Origin: Zingiber officinale
Taxonomy: Eukaryota > Streptophyta > Magnoliopsida > Zingiberales > Zingiberaceae
Reading direction: 5' to 3'
Length of the DNA stretch: 64,000 bases
NCBI RefSeq assembly: GCF_018446385.1
Contig: NC_056001.1
Span: 107,548,436 to 107,612,435 of the forward strand
Under the pieces are notes generated by a model, which did no database searches, had not been told where the DNA came from, and was given only the letters and a program-made list of their open reading frames with translations. Shown here piece by piece: positions 1 through 13,132 of this stretch. The stretch's first letter is position 1. Each line of letters starts with the position of its first letter. The position numbers and the translations under genes were made by a program.

Positions 1-1560
1 ATTATTCTAATAAATTTTGTGGTCAATTTCTAATAAGTATAAAAATATCTCGTTAGATGTTTGATCTCTCCCATAAAAAAAATCATTGTACTAGGACAAA
101 TGTCCCAGATAATTTACTCCCTTTCAGAGAGTGTGAGTTAGAAGGACCACTAAGATAACAATTTCGTCCTTTGTTCCAAAAATATTTTTATTATTTAAGC
201 CCCCAAGGCAATGATAGAGTGAAAGGATACATTTTCAATTTTTTAGATATCTAATGATTGAGTCTCAGCCTTGACGAATTAACATATGAATTTCTCTTAA
301 TGGATGATTGACCTAAAAATATTGAGTGATGGACCGTCCACTATGAACACTCTTAATTTATCATGATGACTGATGAAAAATTTCTATGAGACCAGATTTA
401 TCATTCCAAGATTAATTAATTAAATTGGATATACGATTAACCAAAATAAATATCTTCACTCAAGATAGTTACCATATAGATTAACAGTCCATTCATTTGC
501 TACGTAATATGAAAATATTAGGAAATATGATTTTATATATAATGAACTCTTCCATGTAAATTGTCTATAGAATTTTTCATTCTCAAGTCATTTTGTCTAA
601 TGGCTTATATGAAAAATTTATAGAGGGTTATCTCAAATTTGATATTATCTGATTCAGTATTTTATATAATAGTATTTATATTTCCACATGAGTAGTATAG
701 TAGTAAAGTACTTAGAAGAATAAATAAGAAAATTAAAATTTGAATTTTAATAGGACAAATATTTTAGAAATCAGCTTCTAAGTATACATAAATTTCACTT
801 CAAAATTTATCTAGTAAACAAACCTCAGAGAAAGTCATTAACCTCCTAAATTCATTAGGCAAAATTTGAACACCTGAATTATAAAATAAAAAATTATATA
901 ATAGCATTGATGTCTAACTAAAATTTAAACTTCATTGAAAGATTAAGTATTTAAAAAATATATTAGCTCTTGTATTAGTGATGTTGTTGTCTTGTTATAT
1001 TTTTACTATTAGGAATATACAATAGTTAAGTTCTGGTTGTTTATTATTTACTATGTTAAATTGGTGTAGCCTACTAAGAATTAACTAGAGTTAAGTTCCC
1101 CAATCAATTCTAGCTTGGCGGCTCATTTAAGGACATGCTTTAACTTTTATAAAAAGTATACATAAACATTAATTCTAGTTTGGCATCCATAATAAATGTG
1201 TCATCTTGAGTAACATTAGTTTTAAAAAAAGTTATGCAAAATCTAATTCATCAAGATATGGATATCAAAAGAATAATAGGATTTTGTTCACTTGCAATGA
1301 TTTGAAAAGGCTTATCCTTAGCTTAAACAATCTTTCTATAACATTAATTTTAGAGGATTTGATTATTTATCCTTCTATTGTAGACACTTGAGATATATGA
1401 GTTCCATCTATGCTTTATGCCTGATTTTGAGTAGAAAATATGCAACCCATGTTTCATTTGGAACATCCTCCAAATGCTTCAGGAATAAACCTTATCTATC
1501 CACATTTTCTGGGGTAAGCAATTTATTAACCCCCAAACAACTTTCCAGTTCCATTAAGCA
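1..1560. other. AT-rich intergenic DNA with no gene recognised
   Basis: This stretch is AT-rich and carries only short open frames (61-83 codons) that resemble no family I know. The last few hundred bases may include the 3' untranslated end of the leftward gene that follows. No terminal repeats or target duplications were found. Confidence 0.5.
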
Positions 1561-1635
1561 TCTATATCATAATACCATCTACAAACATCGTTCGATTGCC
1601 GATCTCATGGATCCTCCTGTAAAGTCGGCTAGCTG

Positions 1636-4600
1636 TTAGTTTTCCTGGACATCGTCGTCGTCTTCTCCATTCTCTTCCTGAGAGAGTTCATTCATCACGA
1701 ACCGTAGACTGTCACCTTCTTCGAGCTTCCACTGCTGCCTCAGTTCATTAATAGCTTTGGAAGCAGCCGCAGCAACAGCAGGGTTGATGTCCTGTGCCAA
1801 TCTCTGCATGAAGAACCAAATAGTCATCCTGTTGCTTCTTCAGCAAAACACAATGAGTTTTCACATACTTGCAGTGCCCCCATGCCGGCATTACCCAGAA
1901 TCCACATGGATGGAGCAGTTGCCAACGCGTTCGCAAGAGCTTTCCTGTGGGAATAACCGAAAAGTGAATCCAAGGGCAAGGCAGTTCAGCATAGCATCAA
2001 GGGAAAACTGCATGGTTCCTTGGTTTAAACAAGTTCAAACGGAGCAGAAGTCTCGAATTGGATTAGTCATTTGAGTAGAAGTGTCTATACATCACTAAAA
2101 CTAGTAGTATGATATCACCAAGAACACTTATGAGAAACCGCAACGAATAGATAAGGATTTAGATATTTGGCTTTAGCATCACCAAATAGCTGCATTGAAA
2201 CTTCGAGATTCATCGTTGTAAGATGGTTACATCCTAGTGAAAATTGTTAGATGACAATTCTCATAGCCATAATACTTGTGCTAGAATCATTGACTAGTTT
2301 GATCGGTTCAGTTTAGGGATTGAAAAGAAAGATGTACCTTGTATTAACATCTGGGGAGCTAGAACACTCAGCCAACAGGGAGACACTACTTTTACCATCC
2401 ATTGCATCAAGATCGATAAGCGTTGCAACTAGTAGTTCAAGCTGCCGATGACATGCAATGCAGTGAAGATTAAGAAACCTAGTGCATAAAGTAACAAAAG
2501 ATCTCGTTGATTAAAAAAACGACTAAAGAACGCACCTCCTCAGGGTCGGTGTAATCAATACCATCAGCCTCAGATAAAGCAGATGCCATAGTCCAATAAG
2601 CTTCCTAAAACAAACAATAACATGTGAAATGAAGCATTCAGAAACAAAAATAGAACAAAAAAGTATGCACATTAAAGCACCTGAATGGCTTGCATACGGT
2701 CTGTTGTGACCTCATCTGCAAATAGATCAAGAGCTTTCCCATTCTTTTCGAGTGTAATGAATCCCATTCTATCTTTGAGAGAGAAAGACCTTTCATTTGA
2801 AGGACTACAAGGAATTGTTTCAACGAAATGAATGATTGATCATGAATGCCATATAAACGCAAAAGCGTGCAAGAAACAATTTTAACAGGAGCCACTACAT
2901 GTAAGAAAGTTTGATATTGAGGTGAATGACTTACAATTGGTACAATTTGTTTGCCATCATGTCATGAATGTTTCTTATAAACTGCACAAGAGAGACAGAT
3001 TATTCACATTGGTAGCAGCTTGAGTACTGAATTATAGTAAAACAACAAAACAATGAACAATGAACATTATAATCATTTCAAAAATTTTACGGGATATAAA
3101 CTTGACTCCCGTTTTTGAAACTAGTTAACCATATGACACTTATGCAAGTAATATACGTGATTAAACTTACACCACAACGATGTTGGAAAAAAAGCAGTAC
3201 ATCTTCTACCTTCAATGCCATGTATGCATCTTCCATAGCACGGCGTCTAAATATGAAGTCAGCTCGTCGTAAGTCGGCCTGCTCAAAATCAAAATGTTTT
3301 GAAGAAAATTATGCAGTTATAGATGTAAAATAATAAATCAAAAGAAGCTTTAACAGGATTGTTATGGTCATCAATAACAACTTCCACAAACTCCATAGTC
3401 ACACAGTCATGTGATTTCTTCCATTAACTCATAAAAGAAACTATAATCCACACTTGATATCCAATATACACATAATATTCTGGACAATAATTTAACTTGC
3501 ATTATTATGAGAAAACAAGCAGAATATTAGCTCAGCAACCATAGCTAAACTCTTTCATATATTCCTTGGATGCAATCTACTATGGAGTATGTGGCACATT
3601 TCAACAAACACTTTGGTAGCTTGTTAAAATTTTATTCAGTAATCATTCATCCAAAAGTTTTATAAAATTATAAAGGCTGGTCATCAGCTCTTTTTTTGCC
3701 TACATGTGGTGTTCTCCCTCCCTCCTCTTCCACTCTGATTCAATACCCTTCCATTCCTCACATTCAAAAAAGATCACAAATGGCTGTGAAATACATCTGA
3801 CTTATCTGGTTTGGTTCAAAACACTTGCCAAATGATTGTTTCATTCTTATGAAGCCATTGTAGTTGCATTCTGAATGGAATTTCCTTTTAGATTGAGAAA
3901 TAATACAATATTCTTCATTCCAGAATATTGAATATAGATGATCTTCTTTACTGCTCAAAATAAAATTTGATGATGGTTTTTACAATAAATAATGAAGGAA
4001 AAAGGTAGAAAATCATGACTAAAGAAACTGAATAATTGCTATTAAATACTACAGAAAAAGAGAAACCTCTAAGGCCCCATCACTCCAATGCTGATCTGCT
4101 GCTCTCTTCAGATCAGATTTAGCCCTGTCCTTCAAGATCTGCACGAATAAATCAAGCCATGCAGATTAAAAAAAAAATTGGCTGAAAATTGGAAAAGCTA
4201 AGCTAGAAAACATACAGTGGCTAAATGCTTCAACCGAGCAGCCTTTTCCTTGACACCAATGTCAATCTTCCCAGTGTCCTCCCTTGCACGAGCTTCCACA
4301 TTACATAAATGTTAGCACTCAAAAATATTGAAGGAACTCTAAAGAACAAGTGAAAACTCTGTTATATTCAGATAAAGTATAGACTAAAGAAGATGTTATA
4401 CCATCAAGCTTAAGAAATCCAAGTCCAAGAACAGCAGCATCTTGCCGTGCCCGATCATTTAGTCTTGTTATGCCACTAGTGCATAAAAATTCCATGGAAA
4501 AATATCACCAAAGCAAAACAATAATAAACAAGCGAAAAGATGATATCAAAACAAATGGCGACATAGTCAAAAGGTTGCACAGAAATGTAGTCTGACCATA

Positions 4601-5502
4601 CATCTATGACCATTTGAATTAGCAATTTAGTTATGAGCAAGCTAATTAATTAAACTGGAGACTGAAAAAGAAGTTTAATTGTAAAAAAACATGAAAGAAA
4701 AAAAAGAAGAGAATCTAGAGTATACCATACCGATCACATTTCACTCAGAATAACAACAATGAATATTTCGTTGCAGACAGTTAGATACCGTGAAAGTAAG
4801 ATAATGTCATTCCGCGCCCTTTCATTCACATATTTTGCATCATTGTAAACAAATCTGCAAGCTTCAGCTAGTCCTAAACCAGCATGGCAAGTGAATCCTT
4901 TATCTTGCCCACCTTCAAAGTGATCTCTGTGCCATTTTTTTTATAAAAAAAGGTAAAAGAAAAATTTAAACAAGTATAATAATAAAATGGAGAAAGAATT
5001 AGCATGAAGACTATGTACGACTCTTTAACTGCAAATTAAATCTGGGCCCATGGTTCCGAAGAAAATTTGTGCAATATGGGCAGTACTGAAATCTTTCAAT
5101 TAGAGTTTAAAGATGATTTGGATTCTTAATTACCATTTACAGTTGATTGAACTAATGCATGTAGCCAATGACATAACTACATTAAATGCTGAAAAAGGAG
5201 CATCCATACCTAGAAGGATCTTCAGAATTCCTTATGCATTTCTTGGCCTCACTACTACTAGTATTAGCGGAACAACGAATGACCATGTGGCCTCTGGGAT
5301 ATATATAAGCATATGGACTCATGCACCCAAAGTCTTCATAGGATGAACAGGACCTAGCACTCATAAATTCCCCATAACATAGTTTCTTAAAGCCAATGGT
5401 CTTTCTCAAAGGTGTTGATCCGGTATAATGTGATACGTCTGAGAATGAGATAAATCCACTTTGGTCAGTAACTGTCATTCTGCAAGAAATCTTGCCAGCC
5501 AT
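1636..5502 (-). CDS. 12-exon gene for a probable chloroplast protein, tentatively PAB-like
   Basis: Twelve coding exons with GT-AG introns chain without a stop: 5502-5210, 4926-4789, 4475-4402, 4292-4216, 4138-4067, 3278-3210, 2981-2935, 2804-2681, 2604-2536, 2441-2338, 1944-1869 and 1803-1636. They total 1311 nt and encode 436 residues. The first ~95 residues are rich in Ser, Arg and Lys and look like a plastid transit peptide. A charged, helical middle follows (DAKYVNERARND, DGALEADLRRADF, NIHDMM). The C-terminal third is Ala/Leu-rich and repeat-like (EADGIDYTDPEELELL, then GNAGMGALQRLAQD), and the tail is acidic. From memory this matches the plant family annotated 'cyclin delta-3' or PAB, described as helping assemble the chloroplast ATP synthase gamma subunit. 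The gene model is firm; the name is tentative. Introns are short. A non-coding leader exon lies near 6577. Confidence 0.85.
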
Positions 5503-6576
5503 ATTTGCAACTAGTCGATACAGCTATGCAACTTATTAAGAATTAATTAAACAGAGAGTCAAAATGTTTTCAATGTTCTGCAGCAAGCTTTCAGGCATAT
5601 GTTGCTGAACCTTCACACATGCTGTTGACCTGAAGAATGTTAAGTTCCATATGAGCATCTCTATCAGATTATATGGTATGAGTATAAAATCATGTTAATA
5701 TGTAAATTAGTACATGTAAGCACATACTACATTATCATAATCTGCTCATAGCACAAGCTTCTCCTTGAGGAAAAAGGAGCTGCTTGGCACAAGTTCCATG
5801 CCAACATGCTAACAATCATGAGTTGGAATTACATAAAACAAGTAAGCTCCCAAGGACGCTGTTGCAGTTTAGATGCTCCAGGACCATTAGTCTCGCGTAG
5901 ACAAGTTCAGTAGTCCATTATGTTAGAAACACATCCCCTTCCAAATGACTAATTATTTTGGAAAGGAATCAGCTCCACCTAACCCTAGTTTGTAGTTGTT
6001 TTCATCTGAAATGAAAACCCAAGCATATGATCAAACATCTTGAGTCTATTCTTACAATTCTAATTCAAATGTGCATCTAACCACAAAATATTAAAGAAGT
6101 TGCTCAAACTTTCATCTATCCAGCTCTTCACTGTTCACCATCATCCCCCCAAGATAAGTTACTGGATGAAATGTGTTCTACCATTCAATACCTAAACAGA
6201 TTGGCCCTGGTCTCAACCTTATTCTTCAAAATTTGTGTAAGTAAATTTCATCACTCCACCAAACAAAAAAAATTAGTAAAGAAGCAAAGAACTGATACGT
6301 TGCATTGTCTCCATAATGAACGCAGAATCACCAGAAAATTTTCTTCCTTTTTTTATAAACAAAATAAGCAACTGAAACATAAAAAACATCACAAGAGTAG
6401 CAAAGACGAAACCTTTCTGTAAAAGTTGACACAACTAACGATAAAGAAGCCTCAGAATTCTGCTAATGAAGCAAGTACGAAGGCAACCGGAGCACGAAAG
6501 GTTCAGTTATCTCCATCCAAGCAAATAGACCAAAATTGGTTAATGATAAACGAGCAATGGAAGGATCAGAACTCAC

Positions 6577-6690
6577 CAGAAGCGTAAACTGTCGAGAGAG
6601 GGGAGAGGGAGGAAGGAGGAGGGAGGAAGGATCAAGAACTAGAAGGCAGCAATAATGCGGGAGGAGAGCGAAGGGGGGAAGCTACTGCAG
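6577..6690 (-). other. Probable non-coding first exon of the leftward 12-exon gene
   Basis: Read on the minus strand this is a pyrimidine-rich leader of the kind common in plant 5' UTRs, ending in a good donor (gtgagt at 6576-6571). The next exon would end in the untranslated bases just before the ATG at 5502. Its acceptor could not be fixed; candidates lie between about 5520 and 5610. The upstream limit is approximate. Confidence 0.5.
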
Positions 6691-7496
6691 CCACAAATTA
6701 AGCATGCGGCACCTCTCGTGCCACCAAAATAATTGACACATCACCCTCCATACTAGAAAATATATCAGTCTCCCTCCTTAGAAGGTGTATGGATATCTTA
6801 AACAAAGTGAAAATTCAGGAAACATCGAGGTGGAAACTGAGAATTTTGAATATATTAACTAGGCCCAGATGGATTCTTACGTTATTCTCTCATCCATGAT
6901 GCTCTGATAGGGATTGTGATAAGAACCAGTCATGCCATAGCTTCTCTTCCCCGTCGACCTGTGTTTTTCATCCTCAAATAATCAAGAACGAACAGACAGA
7001 CAGACATTAAAAAACAATATTATAATTTCGATTCAGCATCACTTTCCTTACTGTTTCTTCACAAACATTTATCTTATTTAATTCCGAGCCCATACCTTGA
7101 CTGGACTTTCGAATTCTAATTCAATAGTCAACTCTTCTTACCTTCTTTTCCAATCTTTTCTCTTAAAATCTGAATAATAAGGGAGGCCCTCCACCTGTTT
7201 TGAAAAAGTAGACGGTTGTTCATCTCCTGCAAATTGAAGTGCGAAGTCAACCAAGTTTAACTGCTCCGGGGACAAGACAGAGACAGAATTTATGGTTGTT
7301 GCTGATAAGATTAACTCTTTAATCTTGAAGGATTCGTGTTGAAGGAAATGTCTTCCATTTCTGACAAAGTTTAACTTGAGGTCCAAATCATGAGGAAGAG
7401 GAACCCACGCAATTCAACTTGTCTTCTACACTAGATCTGTACAAGTTGAGCATCCCGAAATAAGAAATATAGTAAGGACTTCCTTTGAATAAAGTA
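6691..7496. promoter_or_regulatory. Intergenic region between two divergent genes
   Basis: About 0.8 kb separates the leader of the leftward gene from the RAV promoter, so it probably holds both promoters. An 82-codon frame on the minus strand (7138-7386) resembles nothing I know and lacks a clear leader, so I do not call it a gene. Confidence 0.5.
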
Positions 7497-7504
7497 TTAT
7501 ATAG
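7497..7504 (+). promoter_or_regulatory. TATA box of the RAV gene
   Basis: The TATA-like string attatata lies about 165 bp before the ATG at 7662. A CT-rich leader (7588-7611) follows, as in many plant 5' UTRs. An in-frame ATG at 7485 lies upstream of this box, which argues against it as the start. Confidence 0.55.
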
Positions 7505-7661
7505 ATCAAAGTCAAGTGGAGCTCCTCCTCTGAATCTACCCTACAAAATTGGAAACTCCACAGTTATAAGTTTCAACTGCCACAACTTCTCTCGCTCTCT
7601 CCCTCCTGCAGAATTCAATCCGACCTTTCTTTCTAGCTTCTTCGATTCTCAAACGCAAGCC

Positions 7662-8597
7662 ATGGATGGAAGCTGGGTCGAAGAGGCATCGATCGACTCT
7701 CTGCGATTTTGTATCGCCGGCGTCGACGCTCTGCACAGAATGGGCAGCGTGGTGCTCGACCTTGTTCCGAAAGAAGGGGGCGGTGGCGGAGGCGGAGGCA
7801 TGGAGGTGGAGTCGAGGAAGCTCCAGTCGTCCAAGTACAAAGGCGTGGTCCCGCAGCCCAACGGCCGGTGGGGCGCGCAGATCTACGAGAGGCACCAGCG
7901 CGTGTGGCTCGGCACGTTCGAGACAGAGGCCGAGGCGGCGCGGGCCTACGACGTGGCCGCGCAGCGCTTCCGCGGCCGAGAGGCGGCTACTAACTTCGGG
8001 ACGCTGGCGGAGACCGAGGAGGAGGAGGAGGAGGCGGCGCGGTCCTTCCTCGGCGCCCACTCGAAGGCCGAGATAGTGGACATGCTGCGCAAGCACACGT
8101 ATCTCGACGAGCTGGAACAGTGCAAGCGCGGGCGCGGGGCGGCGCTGCTCGGGAAGAGGAAGACCCCAGACGGCGGCTGCCGGCAGTCGTCGTCCCCCAG
8201 GGAGATGCTATTCGAGAAGATCGTGACGCCGAGCGACGTAGGGAAGCTGAACCGGCTGGTGATTCCCAAGCAGCACGCGGAGAAGCACTTCCCATTAAGA
8301 ATCGACGGCGGAAGCGGCGGCAAGGGGGTGCTGCTGCACTTAGAGGACGCCGACGGGAAGATGTGGCGGTTCAGGTACTCCTACTGGCACAGCAGCCAGA
8401 GCTACGTGCTGACGAAGGGCTGGAGCCGGTTCGTGAAGGAGAAGCAGCTCAGAGCAGGGGACGTCGTCAGCTTCTGGCGGTCCGGGCCGGAGAATCAGCT
8501 CTACGTCATGTGGCAGAGCGGCCGTCGAGCGGAGACTCCGGCGGTGAGGTTGTTTGGGGTCAACATATCTAAGAAGCAATTCATAGAGGTATTGTAG
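7662..8597 (+). CDS. RAV: RAV-family transcription factor (AP2 + B3 domains)
   Basis: An intronless gene of 311 codons. The AP2/ERF domain is at about residues 57-112 ([34 protein letters not shown]). A Glu run (~118-125) and a [15 protein letters not shown] linker follow. The B3 domain is at about 183-290 ([49 protein letters not shown]). The C terminus carries RLFGV (296-300), the B3 repression motif of RAV proteins. The family (RAV1, TEM1/2) binds bipartite CAACA/CACCTG sites and usually represses, for example FT and growth genes. I chose the ATG at 7662 because its sequence ([13 protein letters not shown]) parallels the RAV1 start, it sits in a good context, and the upstream ATG precedes the TATA box. 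The tail ends soon after RLFGV. The gene is markedly GC-rich compared with its surroundings. Confidence 0.95.
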   Translation: MDGSWVEEASIDSLRFCIAGVDALHRMGSVVLDLVPKEGGGGGGGGMEVESRKLQSSKYKGVVPQPNGRWGAQIYERHQRVWLGTFETEAEAARAYDVAAQRFRGREAATNFGTLAETEEEEEEAARSFLGAHSKAEIVDMLRKHTYLDELEQCKRGRGAALLGKRKTPDGGCRQSSSPREMLFEKIVTPSDVGKLNRLVIPKQHAEKHFPLRIDGGSGGKGVLLHLEDADGKMWRFRYSYWHSSQSYVLTKGWSRFVKEKQLRAGDVVSFWRSGPENQLYVMWQSGRRAETPAVRLFGVNISKKQFIEVL

Positions 8598-8819
8598 TGT
8601 TTGCACGATTAATCCCTGGCCAAGCTGAGTTCAGTTTTACTATGTTTTTGATAAGATAATCGAATTAAATCAAGTCAATTTTAAAATAAAAGTCATCAAA
8701 ATGATTTATTTAAATGGTAACTGATTCTGCATGAAAATCATGAAGAACATTAGCTGAAAATATGATTTTTGGATTGATCATTTATAGATTTCATTCTACT
8801 CTATAATATAACAAATGTT
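8598..8819. other. 3' flank of the RAV gene
   Basis: AT-rich sequence, probably the 3' UTR and terminator region of the RAV gene. No other structure was seen. Confidence 0.4.
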
Positions 8820-9319
8820 AATACCGAGTTAGGGAAGAGGTCCTTGACGTTGGCCCTTCAATTCTTAAGTCATTTATCGGAAAAATAGAAGGAAGCAGAG
8901 CAACAGTAAACATAAGCGTGAATAGTGAATAATGCGTACTTTCACCGGTGCATAGATCCTCCTTTATATAGCGCCCTAGTGGACGACATGCGCGTGCCTC
9001 AAGGCGCAGGCACACTTCCCTAACTATCCTATGAAAGGGCCTGTTAAGAAAATATTTCTAATATTATACCTTAACAGGGCATGCAAATCCCTGATGCGAC
9101 AGTAGAAGTTTTCGTAGTACAATCCGCCTGTTGACCATGCCTCGTTATCAACGGCATTATCTCCCAAAGAGATATAAAAGGGATCCCACTATTTGGTCGA
9201 GCGGGGGAGGCGCTCAGCCGGGGATCCTCACCCAGTCGACCTTAGCCAATCTTCTCCATAATCCTTTAGCCCGGTTGATTGTTTCTGCCCCGACCGAACC
9301 AGCGCTCTGGTTGCCTTAG
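8820..9319 (-). mobile_element. LTR-like retroelement remnant
   Basis: Read on the minus strand the segment has a TATA string and GC-richer leader (around 8960-8975 in plus coordinates) and a second TATA-like string near 9170, as in plant LTRs. It directly abuts a complete-looking solo LTR, which seems to have landed in it. Ends are not defined and the family is uncertain, probably Ty3/gypsy. It looks old and broken. Confidence 0.4.
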
Positions 9320-12074
9320 TGTCACGCCTCGGGGGAGTTCCTGTCCGAAGAAATTTCGACAACATCTCCCTTGTACTGGTGACAATCTGAGACATATATA
9401 CAATGCCCTCAGGGCCACATATACCTTGGCCAACACGGCCGGAATAATAACGATAGAATAACTAAACAACCACGCAGTTATATATGTAGCAGCCCACTCG
9501 GCTGAACTAAAACCAAAACACAGCGAAAAATGATAGAAAACCAAATACAAATCAAAATACAAAATTGCTAGCCGGCTAGACTTACACAACCATCAAACAA
9601 CACAAAATACCACATAACAACTCTCCAACGCCAAAACCAGAACATACAATGCTAAGTACTCTTAATATAAAAAAAATAAAGCATAAATGAAACCGATAAG
9701 TCTTCTGATGTGATGTGGGAACCGGCAGACAGGATACTCTAAGCGACTCCGTAAACAACCTGGTACTTGAAAAAGATAGTGTCCACGGGGTGAGTTCAAC
9801 AACTTAGCAGATACCTAGTTGATATGAATAGTAAACTATAACAAATAGTAATAACTATGGAGTACAATCTCTTGGACAAAAGCTAGAAATGCACAACAAA
9901 AAAGGCTAAGAGAACTGTACTCACCAGGGCCTCCTATCAGAATAGTCAGGTCGTCAGACCGAGAGTATCATAAATCCTGTATGCATGTCAAACAAATGCA
10001 TCCATCCAAATGCAGCATATAAGTGCAGCAAACACAATCAGTAAATGCATAAATGCATATGATGCCAATGACATGGTCACCCCTGACGCCAGTCAGCCAT
10101 CTCACACACAATGGTGAGACCGAGTGGGTAGGGATGTGACAACTGTGCACTCTGCCATAACTGCTCCTGATGAGTGACCGAGTGGACGGGATGTTGTCGG
10201 AGTACACCTATCCAATGCTCTCATCTCCCGGTACACGATGACGGGGAGGAATCTCTGCCGGCTACCACGCTGCGTCGCACTACCCATGAGCGGACCAACG
10301 GAGCCTAACAAAGTCTAACCGTCTGTCGGCTACCACGCTGCTACACTAAACCAGCGGAGCCTAACAGAGCAGAATTGTCTGCCGGCTACCACGCTGACTC
10401 ACCGGACCAACGGAGCCTAACAGCAGAACTGCACACACTTGCCTGATATACCACTAACCCATGAGTGGTGGTGTGTGCAGATCCATGTAACTGACGATGT
10501 GCTCAACAATAATGGAGCTGACTATCGCACAACATATAATCATGCGAGATAATGCATGACACTAAGCATGGCAAAATCATGAACAGCATAACAATATCCA
10601 TATATATATATAATGTGTACCGTAGTATCGATGGTCAAATCTGAAGACCTAAGGTACATAGGTCAGGTAGGGTATAAAAACCTAGATCCTGAGCACAATA
10701 AAGCATGGTATGTCACTACTATATGAGCATAAATATAATCATGTGGGTACTAACATAAAATGCATAATAGGTGAGCAAACAAGCATGTAACATGTATCGG
10801 GTAGTGACCAACTGAAGCAAAGACGAACATAATCATTACTAAAGGCTATAACCTACTAAACATATCAACATGACATTATCAAATATAAGTCAAGGTATCC
10901 GCCTCCAATCGGAAGGATCGTATCCGAAATAGATCGCTCGTCGAGACACCGTCTCGAATCAAAGTCCTCAATCTCACAGCTGTGATCACTGATCCACTGC
11001 CAAGAGATGGTTGATGCCCGGATTCAGTGGTTGCAGCAAGGTGGGATTGTTCATCTACAACGAATCATAACCAGAATAACCTCATTCTGTCATTAAACTA
11101 ATTCATAAAAACTCACCCAAATTCAAGATGGTCACTAATGGCTCACGGTCAAAGGGGTTCCCTGCCCAAAACAGAATAACTGGCGCTGTAGATCGCCAAG
11201 TCAACAGTGCTGGCCAAGCTTCAAAGGCTGGTAAACAAACAATCACAAACCTCCAACTACAAATTAAACTCACGACACTACCAAATCAGATATCATACTT
11301 CTTACCTCAACACCAAACACCACTGTTAACAGAAATCCACCTGTGTACGCTTCAAACCTAGGCAGAGGGGATGAGGAAACCGAGAAAAAGAGATGAACCA
11401 AGGTAGCACTAGGGCATGGGATGGCAACGCACAGTGAAGTCGGCGTCGGCTGCGGTGGCCGGTGGCAACACAAAGGGAAGAAGGCTTGGTTGCCGACGCT
11501 AGGGCAGAGGGTGCTAGGGCACAGGCGACGGTTCGAATGCCGGCGAGGATAGGGAGTCGGCACTGGGGTTTCCTGTGGCCGAAGACTCGAAGGGCTTCCC
11601 TCCTCCACTCTCCAAGATCGACCCGTGTTGGCAACGCCGAGAAGATGAAGAGAGAATCGCGGGTCGCAAAGAGGGGAATCGCGAGGAAGGCGAGGATCGG
11701 GTGGAGAGGAGTCGGGAGGAAGGTGAGGAGGCTCGGGAAGAAGAATCGGGTTTGGCGTTTTGTACACTCGGGGAGAAGGAACCGTTGCTTGCGGTTAGGG
11801 CAGAGAGGAGAAGGCGCGAATGAGGGGAGACGACGTCGGGGAGGCGTCGGGTGAGGGCACGGGGAAAAGGGAGAAAAACAAAAGAGAATGAAAATAAAAT
11901 AAAAGAAAAAATACAACTTTTCCTCATTTTAATAGGATAACCTAAACAGGCTTTCTCGGACCCCGTTTTTATCCCCGTAACCTGAGTCATATGATCTCCA
12001 AAAAATTTCAGAAAAATTTCTAAAAATTTCGGAAAATTCCCTTATCATTATTCGTCATTTTTCGGTATTTTACA
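9320..12074 (-). mobile_element. Solo LTR, about 2.75 kb, Ty3/gypsy-like
   Basis: Read on the minus strand it begins TGTAAAATACCG at 12074 and ends GGCGTGACA at 9320, the TG...CA form of an LTR. The flanks are CTTAG (9315-9319) and CCTAG (12075-12079), a 5-bp target duplication with one mismatch. No internal retroviral-like genes adjoin it, so it is a solo LTR. A second family member in the other orientation lies at 15464-18590. Shared landmarks include the gtgcactctgcc segment and the end block. Long LTRs with a TGTAA start suggest a chromovirus-type (Tekay/Del-like) lineage, but that is inference. The open frames at 11270-11990 are not host genes. Confidence 0.8.
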
Positions 12075-12906
12075 CCTAGTGTTTCTCCACTTCGTGATAA
12101 ACATCTGATGTTCTGGCCGTAGTGTTCATGGCTATTCAGGCGTTTCGCTCGAACAAGTCATTTGCCAGATTGACAATTGCAATAGACCTCCATTCGGCCA
12201 TCTTTCGTGAGCTCGTTAGTTCTCTAGCGTTAACCGTCTTAATTTTGACCTCCACGTTGGTTGTTATCTGCACACTTGACCCGCACTCAATGAGTCTCAC
12301 TTTATCATCGCATAAAAAAACTCCGAATTCAAGATTATTTGATTATTTAAAATTTTTATATTTTTACTTATTTTTTAATTAATTAGTTATTAATAATATA
12401 AATTTATCTATTTATTTTAATTTTTTATTTATTTAACATGTAAATAAAAATTTTATTAATAAATGTGATTTACGTTATCCTTCATCATTGTTTGTGAACG
12501 TTAACAAATTCAACTATATATTTAAATTTATTTATTTAATTATTAAATTATTTAAATTTATTTATTTAATTAATTTATATATATTAAACTAATATACATA
12601 GATTTTTATTAAGTCGAATATCAATTTTATTAAGAACATTTGATTTATTTGATAGTCTATACCGATCCAAATTCTGAACTGGCTTCCCTTTCATTTTGTT
12701 TTCAGAAAGAATAAACATTAAATTTATGGCTTCTCGATGCACGATTACTTGTATTTGTGATTAATTAACATTGACCTGATTATGTCTTTGCACAAGTCAT
12801 TCAAATCCTAATTTAATAAAACAGACTAAGTGAGCATTGAATTCTGAAAGAAAATAATCAAATGATGTGATTAAGATATGGGAAAAATATGTTTAGATGT
12901 GCTAAG
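12075..12906. other. AT-rich intergenic DNA
   Basis: From about 12340 to 12640 the sequence is simple and very AT-rich. An 86-codon frame near 12122-12382 has no recognisable relatives. No gene is called. Confidence 0.5.
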
Positions 12907-13132
12907 TAGAGATAAATATTCGGTTAATTTGATATTAATTTGATATAAATTTTTTTATTATTTTTTAGACAAATTCGGTTATTTCTGTGTTAACCTATAT
13001 AATCTATTTTTAATTTAATTTGATTAATTCGATTTTAGTAAAACTTTGATTTGATTTGATTAATCAACATTAAATCAATTTTTGATTAATTCGGTTAATT
13101 TATATACCGAATTAACTAAATACTCATCTCTA
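12907..13132. mobile_element. hAT-type MITE, 226 bp
   Basis: It starts TAGAGATAAATATTCGG and ends TACTCATCTCTA, which form imperfect terminal inverted repeats. The flanks GTGCTAAG (12899-12906) and GTGCCAAG (13133-13140) are an 8-bp target duplication with one mismatch, the size hAT elements make. The inside repeats the string CGGTTAATT on both strands. A related, more decayed copy lies near 54205-54415. Confidence 0.75.

Noticed and set aside
1206-1639. Two small plus frames at the left edge
   Set aside because: AT-rich, no domain, no leader. They probably lie in repeats or over the 3' end of the leftward gene.
7485-7661. Upstream in-frame ATG that would lengthen the RAV protein by 59 residues
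   Set aside because: It precedes the TATA-like box, and the added residues do not resemble RAV N termini. The ATG at 7662 fits the family.
7536-8096. 186-codon minus-strand frame opposite the RAV gene, plus several GC-rich frames at 7649-8606
   Set aside because: They are antisense or out-of-frame shadows of the GC-rich RAV coding sequence. They show no domain, while the plus frame has clear AP2 and B3 domains.
11270-11990. Overlapping frames of 130-196 codons, Ser/Pro/Arg-rich
   Set aside because: They lie inside a solo LTR in GC-rich leader-like sequence, overlap on both strands and show no domain.
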